DNA of 7,364 bases from Clostridiales bacterium (GCA_003343605.1 QAKW01000072.1:1-7364), one strand, 5' to 3'. Positions 1-5,669 are shown, counted from the first letter of the stretch. A program made the numbers and translations. Notes: generated from the sequence alone by a model not told the origin.

Positions 1-408
1 CTGTTTGGTACGGCGCTTTCCTCCATCATCAATATGTTTCTTTCCTCACAGGGGCAGATCTCCGCGGTAGGCACGATTGTCAGTGCCGGTTACGGCTTTA
101 TCTGCGGCGCCTATATGCCGATCTCTCAGTTTGGCGCCGGGCTGCAGAAAGTGGTCTCTTTTCTGCCCGGTACATACGGTACCTCCCTGATTCGTAATCA
201 TGCCCTCAGAGGGGTTTTTGCAGAAATGCAGGTACAGGGATTTCCCGCCGAGGTGATTGAAGGAATCCGGGATTCCATCGACTGTAATCTTTATTTTTTT
301 GGCAATCAGGTGACGCTTTCCGCCATGTATTGGATTCTTGGCGGGGCGGTTGTATTGCTGATCGGCGTTTATGTGCTGCTGAATATTCTCATGCGGCGCG
401 GCCGATAA
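1..408 (+). CDS. ABC-2 type transporter permease, C-terminal part (5' end outside window)
   Basis: The reading frame is open from base 1 to the TAA at 406-408, giving about 135 C-terminal residues; the start lies upstream of the window. The visible part has hydrophobic segments (around LFGTALSSIINMFL, then VGTIVSAGYGFICGAYMPI), followed by a loop region (VVSFLPGTYGTSLIRNHAL) and a last membrane helix (ILGGAVVLLIGVYVLLNIL) ending in basic residues MRRGR. This order, including a 'G.YMPIS..' helix end and 'LPGTYGTSLIRN', is typical of the C-terminal half of ABC-2 family membrane subunits that export drugs, peptides or polysaccharides. The substrate cannot be told. The partner ATPase is presumably upstream. 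I see no convincing + strand intrinsic terminator after it: the hairpin at 420-434 lacks a T-run. Confidence 0.8.
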   Translation: MFGTALSSIINMFLSSQGQISAVGTIVSAGYGFICGAYMPISQFGAGLQKVVSFLPGTYGTSLIRNHALRGVFAEMQVQGFPAEVIEGIRDSIDCNLYFFGNQVTLSAMYWILGGAVVLLIGVYVLLNILMRRGR

Positions 409-459
409 ACCGCACGATACCGGCGGAAAGCCGGCAGGGCAGATCAAGGAATGCCCGGG

Positions 460-500
460 AAAAAATAAAAATCTGCGCAAAGGTAAACCCTTTGCGCAGA
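460..500 (-). terminator. Intrinsic terminator on the minus strand formed by the left crossover site
   Basis: Read on the minus strand, bases 500 to 472 form a perfect 12-bp stem with a 5-nt loop, and bases 471 to 460 then read TTTTTATTTTTT. This is a standard Rho-independent terminator shape. It lies directly in front of the leftward promoter at 524-552, so it should stop that promoter's transcript in the present orientation. On the + strand the hairpin has an A-tract before it and no T-run after it, so it is not a good terminator for the upstream ABC gene. Confidence 0.65.
472..500 (+). repeat. Left inverted repeat / probable recombinase crossover site
   Basis: The sequence is a 12-bp perfect inverted repeat around a 5-bp spacer (484-488, TAAAC). 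Its central 21 bp (476-496; arms CGCAAAGG and CCTTTGCG) recur exactly, as the reverse complement, at 1879-1899. Two inverted arms around a short asymmetric spacer is the usual form of a tyrosine-recombinase core site. The spacer fixes the orientation, and the two sites are inverted relative to each other, so recombination between them would invert the DNA between rather than excise it. Confidence 0.85.
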
Positions 501-523
501 GGAATATAGAAGATATTGAATTA

Positions 524-552
524 AATATACCATAAAAAATTTTATATTGCAA
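524..552 (-). promoter_or_regulatory. Outward-facing sigma-A-type promoter inside the invertible segment
   Basis: On the minus strand the -35 is TTGCAA (bases 552-547), followed by exactly 17 bp and a -10 of TATATT (529-524). The -10 is preceded by TGG, giving the extended -10 form TGnTATATT, and the surroundings are AT-rich. The -10 differs from TATAAT at one position. Transcription would begin near base 517 and run left, out of the segment and through the crossover site. In this orientation there is no gene for it to serve, since it would only run antisense to the ABC permease gene. In the inverted orientation it would point at the signal peptidase operon. Confidence 0.75.
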
Positions 553-710
553 CAAAAAAGTCTCCGGAAGCAAAATTTTTTACATAATTTTTTGCTGAAA
601 GGGGCTTTTTTATGGTTTTCAGGGGTCGGGAAATGGTCAACGGAAGAAAGGCCTGCTATCCTATTACATACCGGTTGGCTGCCGTGCGGCGGCTGCCCGA
701 GAAGTGCAAA

Positions 711-716
711 AAGGAG
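711..716 (+). promoter_or_regulatory. Ribosome binding site deciding the integrase start
   Basis: AAGGAG lies 8 nt before ATG 725. The longer open frame could begin at GTG 704, but that codon has no Shine-Dalgarno sequence and this site would then be inside the gene. ATG 725 also gives the usual N-terminus of this integrase type (MPKRGENIRKRKDGR). Confidence 0.85.
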
Positions 717-724
717 TTGATTAT

Positions 725-1834
725 ATGCCCAAAAGAGGCGAAAATATCAGAAAGCGCAAGGATGGAAGATATGAGGGGAGGTATGCAGACGGTTACAAAC
801 CGGACGGCTCAATCCGCTACCGCTCTGTTTACGGCAAAACGTACAGAGAAGTGAAACAGAAGCTTCACGCCCCCGAAAAACGGGCAGAAAAACGGATCCG
901 GCCCGGCATGAGAATTTATTTCGAAGAAATTTGCGCATTTTGGCTGAAGGCGAAGCGGCTTGCGGTAAAGGAATCAACGTTTTACCGATACAAAACCGTT
1001 GTTGAACACCATCTGGTTCCGCAATTTTCAGGAATGTGCCCGCAGCAGATTAACGCGCCGGTCATCCAGGCCTTTGCAGAGGTTCTGACGGCGGATCATA
1101 AGAGCAAAACCATAAAGGATATTTTAGTGATATTGCGGCAGATTCTTGCATTTGCAAACGTGCAGGGGTATTGCGAAGCAATCAATACACAGGTGCAATT
1201 GCCGAAAGAGCAAAAGCGTAAGCCGGATGTATTATCGCTTATGCAGCAGCAACGGCTGATCCTTTATTTAACGCAGAATATGGATCTGCAGCGGCTGGGG
1301 ATATTAATCTGTCTGCATACCGGGATACGGTTGGGCGAAATATGCGGGCTGCGTTTTGAAGATATTGACTTTGAAAATGGAATGATCCGTATTCGAAGAA
1401 CCATTCAGCGAATCAGAAACGAAAACGGAGGAACCAGATTTTTAATTGATACGCCAAAGACTGAGCATTCTTTGCGTGAAATTCCGGTTACTGAATTTCT
1501 GATGCGCTATCTCAATCCCTACCGTTTGTGCAAAAAAACGGCTTATCTATTAACGGGAACAATAGAATTCACACAGCCGAGAACTTATCAGAACCGTTTT
1601 TTGCAGTATTTAAAAGCATGCGGTCTGCCCGCGGTGAACTTTCATGCGCTGCGCCATACGTTTGCCAGCCGGGCGGTGGAACTGGGGTTTGATATCAAAT
1701 CGTTGAGCGAGATTCTGGGGCATGCCAGCGTCAATATTACGCTGAATCGCTATGTGCATTCTTCTGCAGAACAGAAAAGAAAGCAGATGGAGCTGCTTTC
1801 AACCTCTGTATCAGGGGTCAAAAAAGTGGTATAG
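725..1834 (+). CDS. Tyrosine recombinase/integrase, probable DNA invertase of the flanking inverted sites
   Basis: A complete 369-residue tyrosine recombinase that cuts and rejoins DNA through a covalent phosphotyrosine. Residues about 1-45 (MPKRGENIRKRKDGRYEGRY...) match the arm-binding N-terminal domain of Tn916-type integrases. Residues about 60-165 form the SAM-like core-binding domain, and the catalytic domain follows. All catalytic residues are present: R202 (TGIRLGE), K245 (TPKTEH), H307 and R310 (HALRHTF), H333 (LGHAS) and the nucleophile Y343 (NRYVH). It therefore looks active. ATG 725 was chosen because of AAGGAG at 711-716. The gene is not beside an excisionase, relaxase or phage gene. 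Instead it is enclosed by inverted 21-bp sites and followed by a surface-protein operon, which suggests a phase-variation recombinase. Its own promoter is not clear. Confidence 0.93.
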   Translation: MPKRGENIRKRKDGRYEGRYADGYKPDGSIRYRSVYGKTYREVKQKLHAPEKRAEKRIRPGMRIYFEEICAFWLKAKRLAVKESTFYRYKTVVEHHLVPQFSGMCPQQINAPVIQAFAEVLTADHKSKTIKDILVILRQILAFANVQGYCEAINTQVQLPKEQKRKPDVLSLMQQQRLILYLTQNMDLQRLGILICLHTGIRLGEICGLRFEDIDFENGMIRIRRTIQRIRNENGGTRFLIDTPKTEHSLREIPVTEFLMRYLNPYRLCKKTAYLLTGTIEFTQPRTYQNRFLQYLKACGLPAVNFHALRHTFASRAVELGFDIKSLSEILGHASVNITLNRYVHSSAEQKRKQMELLSTSVSGVKKVV

Positions 1835-1835
1835 G

Positions 1836-1877
1836 ATAGCCGCAGGCCCTGCAAAAGCAGGGCCTGCGGCTATTTTT
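1836..1877 (+). terminator. Strong intrinsic terminator of the integrase gene
   Basis: A perfect 17-bp stem (1836-1852 with 1857-1873) with an AAAA loop is followed by Ts up to 1877. It starts one base after the integrase stop codon. The T-run overlaps the outer left arm of the right crossover site but lies left of the spacer, so it should travel with the integrase when the segment inverts. In the present orientation it insulates the signal peptidase operon from integrase transcription. Confidence 0.92.
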
Positions 1878-1904
1878 ACGCAAAGGGTTTACCTTTGCGT
1901 AAAA
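1874..1904 (-). repeat. Right inverted repeat / probable recombinase crossover site
   Basis: A 13-bp perfect inverted repeat surrounds a 5-bp spacer, GTTTA at 1887-1891. The central 21 bp (1879-1899) are the exact reverse complement of 476-496. Outer arms differ between the two sites (TTTTA here, TCTG at the left), so only the core is conserved. On the + strand it is followed by CAGCATTCCC, with no T-run, so it should not terminate a transcript entering from an inverted segment. Confidence 0.85.
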
Positions 1905-1967
1905 CAGCATTCCCGAAAGTAGCGCAATTATACAGAATTCTAAAATATTCTAAAAGGATGGCGGCTT

Positions 1968-2552
1968 ATGCCCATTCAAAAAATGAGAAGGTTTCTTTCT
2001 GCTGCAGGCGTCTTTTTTTCCTCTTTTATGGCTACGGCTATCGCAATTCTGGCCGTTTTACTTCTAATGGGAAAATTGCTTGGATTTCATTTGTTTACAA
2101 TCGAAAGCGCGAGCATGGCTCCCCGGTATCCGGTTGGCACCCTGATTATAGTGCAGAATGTCCGGGCAGAGAAAATCAGCGCAGGAGATGTCATTACCTA
2201 TGTTTTCAATGAAGAAGGCACACTGGTTACACATCGTGTGATCGCCGCCGATCCGCTGAACCGGGTTTTTACCACGCAGGGAGACGCCAATAACTGCGCG
2301 GACGGGCTGCCGGTGCTATGGGAAAATGTAGTTGGCAAAGTGCGGTTTGGTATACCGGGGCTTGGAAAAGCGTTGGGGTTTCTCACTGCCGGGGAAAACC
2401 GGCCGTTTATTTTGTGTGCGCTCGCGGGGCTGCTGGGGATATCCACAATATTGGAAATCCGTGAATATAAATCCAGAAAGAAAAGAAGCCGGCGGCAACT
2501 GGAAGCTTCCGGAGGCGCCGCAGAAAGCTCAGAAGAGCCGGGTAAATCATAA
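1968..2552 (+). CDS. sipW: SipW-like type I signal peptidase (Ser/His, ER/archaeal type)
   Basis: A 194-residue membrane peptidase that removes signal peptides from secreted proteins at the outer face of the membrane. A membrane helix at about residues 12-38 is followed by the catalytic serine S49 in IESASMAPRYP, then the ER-type catalytic histidine H89 in VTHRVI (instead of the bacterial lysine), and the conserved acidic motif QGDANN with D106, then VVGKV. A second membrane helix lies at about 145-163, and the tail is basic then Ser/Glu-rich. SipW-type enzymes usually sit beside their own substrates, TasA/camelysin-family proteins, as here. ATG 1968 has AAAGGA 9 nt upstream. No good forward promoter is visible between the right crossover site and the start, which fits control by an invertible promoter. 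Confidence 0.92.
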   Translation: MPIQKMRRFLSAAGVFFSSFMATAIAILAVLLLMGKLLGFHLFTIESASMAPRYPVGTLIIVQNVRAEKISAGDVITYVFNEEGTLVTHRVIAADPLNRVFTTQGDANNCADGLPVLWENVVGKVRFGIPGLGKALGFLTAGENRPFILCALAGLLGISTILEIREYKSRKKRSRRQLEASGGAAESSEEPGKS

Positions 2553-2619
2553 TCTGGTTTTACGGCAGGATGAAACACCGATACCATGCGGTATAAAATT
2601 TACAGAAAGGAAAAGAGAG

Positions 2620-3261
2620 ATGAGAAAAAGCCATAAGCTGACGCTGATTACCCTGCTGCTGGCCGTGATCATTTTATCGGCGGCCGCGCCCACGCTTTCG
2701 TGGCTCTCTTCTACCAGCGCACCCGTAGTTAATACCTTTGCAGGCGGTATGATTTCCATTCAATTGGATGAAGCGCTGGTTGATACAGACGGGAAGGCAG
2801 TGACAGGTGCGGGCGCCCGGCGGGTTACGGCCAATCGATATAAATATTCGGCGGGCGCAATGCTGGATAAGGATCCAACTCCAAAGGTACTGAAGGGCAG
2901 CGAGGAGTGTTACGTATTCCTTTGTGTGGAAAACGGCCTCGGCGAAAAGTTTTCAATGAATTATGATACCGCGGCTTGGCTGAAAATTGCTGAAATGGAA
3001 GGAACGGCCGTTTATATCTACAGCCAGAAAGTAATGGCCGCAGAATCGGAAAACGATTTGGTGCTGAAACCGATTTTCACCACCGTAACGGTTTCCAGCG
3101 ATCTGACCGCCGAGGATATTGCGGCGCTCGGAGAAAAAACGCTTACGCTGACTGCCTATGCCGTTCAGACTGGTGCGCTTTCCTCCCGGGAGGCGATTGA
3201 TCTTGCGGTTGCGCAATTTTTGCCGGGCGGCGTAGCGCTGGATTATCCGGCCGTTGCATAG
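2620..3261 (+). CDS. SipW-dependent-type TasA/camelysin-like secreted protein
   Basis: 213 residues from ATG 2620, preceded by AGAAAGGA at a suitable distance; the open frame extends further upstream but overlaps the peptidase gene. Residues 1-29 form a signal region with basic MRKSHK, a hydrophobic core, then SAAAPTLSWL, which aligns with the GGGTFAYL cleavage region of TasA-type proteins. Just after come SAPVVNTFAGG (33-43) and ISIQLDEA, the typical 'NTFxxG...i.L.E' start of mature camelysin/TasA-like domains. The rest looks like a beta-rich extracellular domain with one cysteine (ECYVFLCVENG has two close cysteines). Camelysins were once listed as peptidases (M73), but no HExxH is seen. 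Likely a fibre or surface subunit cleaved by the upstream peptidase. It lies 67 nt after that gene, in the same operon. Confidence 0.8.
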   Translation: MRKSHKLTLITLLLAVIILSAAAPTLSWLSSTSAPVVNTFAGGMISIQLDEALVDTDGKAVTGAGARRVTANRYKYSAGAMLDKDPTPKVLKGSEECYVFLCVENGLGEKFSMNYDTAAWLKIAEMEGTAVYIYSQKVMAAESENDLVLKPIFTTVTVSSDLTAEDIAALGEKTLTLTAYAVQTGALSSREAIDLAVAQFLPGGVALDYPAVA

Positions 3262-3293
3262 CAACCCCCATTTCGGAAAAGGAGGGTCTAGGA

Positions 3294-3599
3294 ATGCTCA
3301 ATCTCAAAAAACGGCATTTTCTTTTGGAACCGCTGCTTATGCTTCTGATCAGCATAACGCTGATAAAAGGATTCGACGCGCAGCCGGTAAGGGGAACAGT
3401 TTCTTACATTGCGGCCCTTTCGGCGCCCTGCATGAATACCTTTACAAACGGGGAGCAGGCCGCTTCGGACACGGCTGATACCGGCGACAGCGAAAATCCC
3501 GCATGGTATATAACCGGGTTGGCTGCCGGGATTGCCGGTCTCTTTGCCACATGGAGACGGGGCAGAAAACAACATCATCATAAACAAAAAAGGAGATAA
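3294..3599 (+). CDS. Very small TasA/camelysin-like membrane-anchored protein with degenerate sorting tail
   Basis: 101 residues, with a strong ribosome site AAAAGGAGGG (3277-3286) 7 nt before ATG 3294. The N-terminal part has basic NLKKRH and a hydrophobic stretch (about 9-24). VRGTVSYI (32-39) resembles the GGTFAYL cleavage region, and SAPCMNTFTNGE (43-54) closely matches SAPVVNTFAGG of the preceding protein. Only about ten residues later comes TADTGDSENP (60-69), a hydrophobic segment (70-87) and a tail of basic residues and histidines (RRGRKQHHHKQKRR). This end looks like a cell-wall sorting signal, with LPxTG degraded to TADTG, or simply a membrane anchor. The protein is thus almost only signal, NTF motif and anchor. 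It may be the base or anchor of the fibre. The gene stop overlaps the ribosome site of the next gene, suggesting coupled translation. I do not recognise a named family. Confidence 0.7.
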   Translation: MLNLKKRHFLLEPLLMLLISITLIKGFDAQPVRGTVSYIAALSAPCMNTFTNGEQAASDTADTGDSENPAWYITGLAAGIAGLFATWRRGRKQHHHKQKRR

Positions 3600-3604
3600 A
3601 AAAC

Positions 3605-4831
3605 ATGAAAAAAAACACTTTTACCGCCGGCATTGCCGCAGTACTTGCCTTTATTCTGCTGGCAGGCGGAGGTACCTTTGCGTATCTGAAGGGCACAACG
3701 GATAAAATAGAAAATCATTTCAATCCCAATCAGGTGCTTGTTACGCTTCACGAAACAGAAAATGATTATGAGATTGTGCCGGGCACCTGGCAGACCAAAG
3801 ATCCGCAGGTAACCGTTAACGCAACCCTCCCCGCCTATGTGTATGTAATGGTGGAAAATCAGACAAACGGTCTTGTTGATTACGAAATCGATGCACGCTG
3901 GACGCCGCTTGGCGATACATATCCCGGCGTATACTGGTGCGAGGTTGCAGGCGGGGAGGCTCCTGAAACCATTCCTGTTTTAAAAGGAAACCGGGTTTCC
4001 TATGATGCGGCGCTTGAAAACAGCAATATGCTGGATGAAACGGGGCGGCTCAAAGAAGGAATTACGCTGACCTTCCAGGCCAGGGCAATTCAAAAGGAAC
4101 CGTTTAACGACCCGGTGGATGCGTATGAAGAGAAGGTACAGGTTCAGAGCACGCTTGAGGCAGCTTTCCGTTATCAGGGCAGTGAAACGGAAGGAAATGA
4201 AAAATTCGTTGCCGAAGCTTTTTCAACGGCAGATTCTACCCTTTATCAGGCCGCTGCAATCAAAAGCTATTATGGCAGCAACACTTGGTGGAAAGACGTT
4301 AAATATGTATTCTCTTTAAAAGGAACCTCAAATCAAGAGATGAAGCTGACCTTTGATTTTTCCGAAAAGTGCGGAGAGAATGGAACGTATAAAGGATTGT
4401 CTTTCGAAAATGGGTTCGGCGGATTCGGCGATACCTTTTTACTCGCGGGCGAATATGATGATCCGTATCAGAATAAGAAATTTACCCTTGTAGGCGATTA
4501 TTATCCGGTTGTTTTCAATGTGACGCAGACAAAGGGTACCGCGCTGGATTTCAGCTTTCACGGTTCTTTGACTGAGCTGATCAGAAAGCTTTCGGAATCT
4601 GCTTATACACTCAAGGCCGGCACGGTTTATGATGAAGAATTTGAAATTACAATGAGCTGGCCGTTTGAAACACCGTGCACCGACGCGTGTTATGTTACGG
4701 TAGACGGCGAAAAACAAGCGTTGATGGATATTGCGGATACGTTACTCGGCGATGCGGCGGTAAACCCTCAAAGCCATACCGGCCTTGAGCTTTGGGCTGA
4801 TTTTGAGGTTAAGATCGCGGCGGATTATTAA
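3605..4831 (+). CDS. Large SipW-dependent TasA-like surface protein with extra C-terminal region
   Basis: 408 residues. ATG 3605 is preceded by AAAAGGAG ending at 3595. The signal region MKKNTFTAG...ILLAGGGTFAYLKG (1-30) is the classic TasA/SipW-substrate form, with cleavage expected near residues 26-28. The following region (IENHFNPNQVLVTLHE, then IVPGTWQTKDPQVTVNATLPAYVYVMVEN, up to about residue 190) matches the TasA-family beta-sandwich in which 'PG....KDP.V.V......YV.V.V' is conserved. About 210 further residues (195-408) are not recognised. They are rich in aromatic and acidic residues and contain three of the mature protein's four cysteines (EKC, TPCTDAC). TasA itself is about 260 residues, so the C-terminal part is an added domain, perhaps an adhesive or structural one. 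It is the last gene of the operon, followed by a terminator. Confidence 0.85.
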   Translation: MKKNTFTAGIAAVLAFILLAGGGTFAYLKGTTDKIENHFNPNQVLVTLHETENDYEIVPGTWQTKDPQVTVNATLPAYVYVMVENQTNGLVDYEIDARWTPLGDTYPGVYWCEVAGGEAPETIPVLKGNRVSYDAALENSNMLDETGRLKEGITLTFQARAIQKEPFNDPVDAYEEKVQVQSTLEAAFRYQGSETEGNEKFVAEAFSTADSTLYQAAAIKSYYGSNTWWKDVKYVFSLKGTSNQEMKLTFDFSEKCGENGTYKGLSFENGFGGFGDTFLLAGEYDDPYQNKKFTLVGDYYPVVFNVTQTKGTALDFSFHGSLTELIRKLSESAYTLKAGTVYDEEFEITMSWPFETPCTDACYVTVDGEKQALMDIADTLLGDAAVNPQSHTGLELWADFEVKIAADY

Positions 4832-4849
4832 AACCTTATTCTGGCATTT

Positions 4850-4887
4850 AGCGGCAGCCGTCCTTTTTGAAGCGGCTGCCGCTTTTT
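4850..4887 (+). terminator. Intrinsic terminator of the signal peptidase/TasA-like operon
   Basis: AGCGGCAGCCG (4850-4860) pairs with CGGCTGCCGCT (4873-4883) over 11 bp with a 12-nt loop, followed by TTTT. It lies 18 nt after the stop of the large TasA-like gene and separates this operon from the ABC exporter genes. Confidence 0.88.
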
Positions 4888-4890
4888 AAA

Positions 4891-4919
4891 TTGACAGATT
4901 ATCATAAAAATGATATGGT
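4891..4919 (+). promoter_or_regulatory. Sigma-A-type promoter of the ABC exporter operon
   Basis: A perfect -35 TTGACA (4891-4896), a 17-bp spacer and TATGGT (4914-4919) as -10, with an extended -10 TG at 4911-4912. Transcription would start near 4926, giving a short leader with GGAGGAGG (4936-4943) before ATG 4950. It begins three bases after the preceding terminator. Confidence 0.75.
4900..4915. promoter_or_regulatory. Small palindrome in the promoter spacer, possible operator
   Basis: TATCAT and ATGATA are perfect inverted repeats around AAAA, placed between the -35 and -10 and reaching into the -10. The position would suit a small repressor (for example of the GntR type often found with such exporters), but no regulator gene is in the window and AT-rich palindromes of this size arise by chance. 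Confidence 0.3.
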
Positions 4920-4949
4920 AATTTAAAATGGACATGGAGGAGGAAGCAC

Positions 4950-5669
4950 ATGCTGGAGGTCAACAACATTACGAAAAAATACGGTAAGGCGCTGGCCTGC
5001 GATCAGGTCAGTTTTCAGCTGGAGCCGGGCAGTATCACGGTTTTGCTTGGGCCGAACGGCGCGGGGAAAAGCACGGTGATCAAATCGATTATCGGCTTTT
5101 TGAAATACAGCGGCAGCATCACCATAGATGGAATCCCGAATAAAACCACCGCTGCCAGGCGGCTGATCGGCTATATTCCGGAAATGCCCTCGCTTTACCC
5201 GAATCTGACGGTTTCAGAGCACCTGGAATTCATTGCAAGAGCCTACCGGCTTACCGATTATAAAGCGTATGCGGCGCAATTGCTGGAGCGCTTTGAGCTG
5301 ACCGATAAAAAGAAAAAATTTGGAGACGAGCTCTCCAAGGGGATGCAGCAGAAGCTGAATATTTGCCTGGGGCTGCTGCCGCGGCCGCAGGTTGTTTTAA
5401 TGGATGAGCCGATGATCGGCCTGGATCCCCATGCAATCAAGGAACTTAAAACTATTTTTCAGGAACTCAGGGTTGAGGGAAAAACCGTATTTGTCAGCAC
5501 GCATATGATCGATAGCATCGATATGCTCTGGGACCGCACCATCATTATGCAGAACGGGCACGTTCTGGCCAATACCACACGCGAGGAGCTGGCCCGGGTG
5601 GGTCAAACGCTGGAGCAGATGTTTTTTGCCCTGACGGAGCAGCAGGCGGAAGAAGGGCAGACATTATGA
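4950..5669 (+). CDS. ABC transporter ATP-binding protein
   Basis: 239 residues, the usual length of a stand-alone ABC-2 type exporter ATPase. It hydrolyses ATP to drive the membrane partner encoded next. Visible motifs are Walker A GPNGAGKST (34-42), signature LSKGMQQ (128-134), Walker B VVLMDE (D152, E153), the D-loop GLDP and the switch histidine H185 (STHMIDS). The Q-loop position has glutamate (GYIPEMPSLYP, E78) instead of glutamine, a variation I believe also occurs in other ATPases of this ABC-2 subgroup. GGAGGAGG lies 6 nt before ATG 4950. Its stop overlaps the permease start (ATGA, 5666-5669), so the two are translationally coupled. The substrate is unknown. Confidence 0.95.
   Translation: MLEVNNITKKYGKALACDQVSFQLEPGSITVLLGPNGAGKSTVIKSIIGFLKYSGSITIDGIPNKTTAARRLIGYIPEMPSLYPNLTVSEHLEFIARAYRLTDYKAYAAQLLERFELTDKKKKFGDELSKGMQQKLNICLGLLPRPQVVLMDEPMIGLDPHAIKELKTIFQELRVEGKTVFVSTHMIDSIDMLWDRTIIMQNGHVLANTTREELARVGQTLEQMFFALTEQQAEEGQTL

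Larger units (their letters stand above)
501..724. other. Non-coding leader between left crossover site and integrase
   Basis: This stretch of about 220 bp holds the minus-strand promoter at 524-552, a very AT-rich part up to about 595, and then a more balanced leader to the integrase start. A CATAAT (583-588) could be a -10 for forward integrase transcription, but no good -35 sits at the right distance, so the integrase promoter is not assigned. An open frame from ATG 612 (80 codons, preceded by AAAGGGG) overlaps the integrase gene and is not recognisable. Confidence 0.5.
472..1904. mobile_element. Putative self-encoded invertible segment (phase-variation switch) carrying its recombinase and an outward promoter
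   Basis: The segment is delimited by the two inverted sites at 472-500 and 1874-1904. About 1.38 kb lies between the identical 21-bp cores. Inside, in order, are a leftward-facing promoter (524-552), an AT-rich leader, a full-length tyrosine recombinase (725-1834) and its intrinsic terminator (1836-1877). There are no other genes, no direct-repeat att sites and no transfer or phage functions, so it does not look like an integrated element. The arrangement predicts that inversion moves the promoter next to the signal peptidase/TasA-like operon starting at 1968. Repeat, recombinase and promoter are seen directly; inversion itself is inferred. Confidence 0.75.

Noticed and set aside
420..456. 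Terminator after the ABC permease gene (CCGGC/GCCGG hairpin and GGGCA/TGCCC repeat)
   Set aside because: Stems are only 5 bp and no T-run follows on the + strand.
704..724. Longer integrase starting at GTG 704
   Set aside because: There is no ribosome site before it, and AAGGAG at 711-716 fits ATG 725, which also gives the usual family N-terminus.
612..854. 80-codon open frame on the + strand with an AAAGGGG before its ATG
   Set aside because: It overlaps the well supported integrase start by 130 bases, matches nothing I know, and its sequence has no clear protein-like features. A regulatory leader peptide is possible but unsupported.
472..1904. Integrated mobile element with attL/attR sites
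   Set aside because: Integration would leave direct repeats. The spacers TAAAC and GTTTA show the two sites are inverted, and the segment has no cargo, excisionase, transfer or phage genes.
448..1914. GGAATGC (448-454) and GCATTCC (1908-1914) as an extension of the flanking inverted repeats
   Set aside because: They lie at different distances from the two cores (21 and 8 nt), so they do not align as part of the same repeat. A 7-base match is expected by chance.
2332..2619. N-terminal extension of the first TasA-like protein (open frame from 2332)
   Set aside because: It lies mostly inside the signal peptidase gene in another frame. The signal peptide and ribosome site support ATG 2620.
3665..3682. 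Third copy of a crossover half-site (TACCTTTGCGTA) in the long TasA-like gene
   Set aside because: Only one arm matches and it encodes the conserved GTFAYL motif. No opposing arm or spacer is present, so chance is the better explanation.
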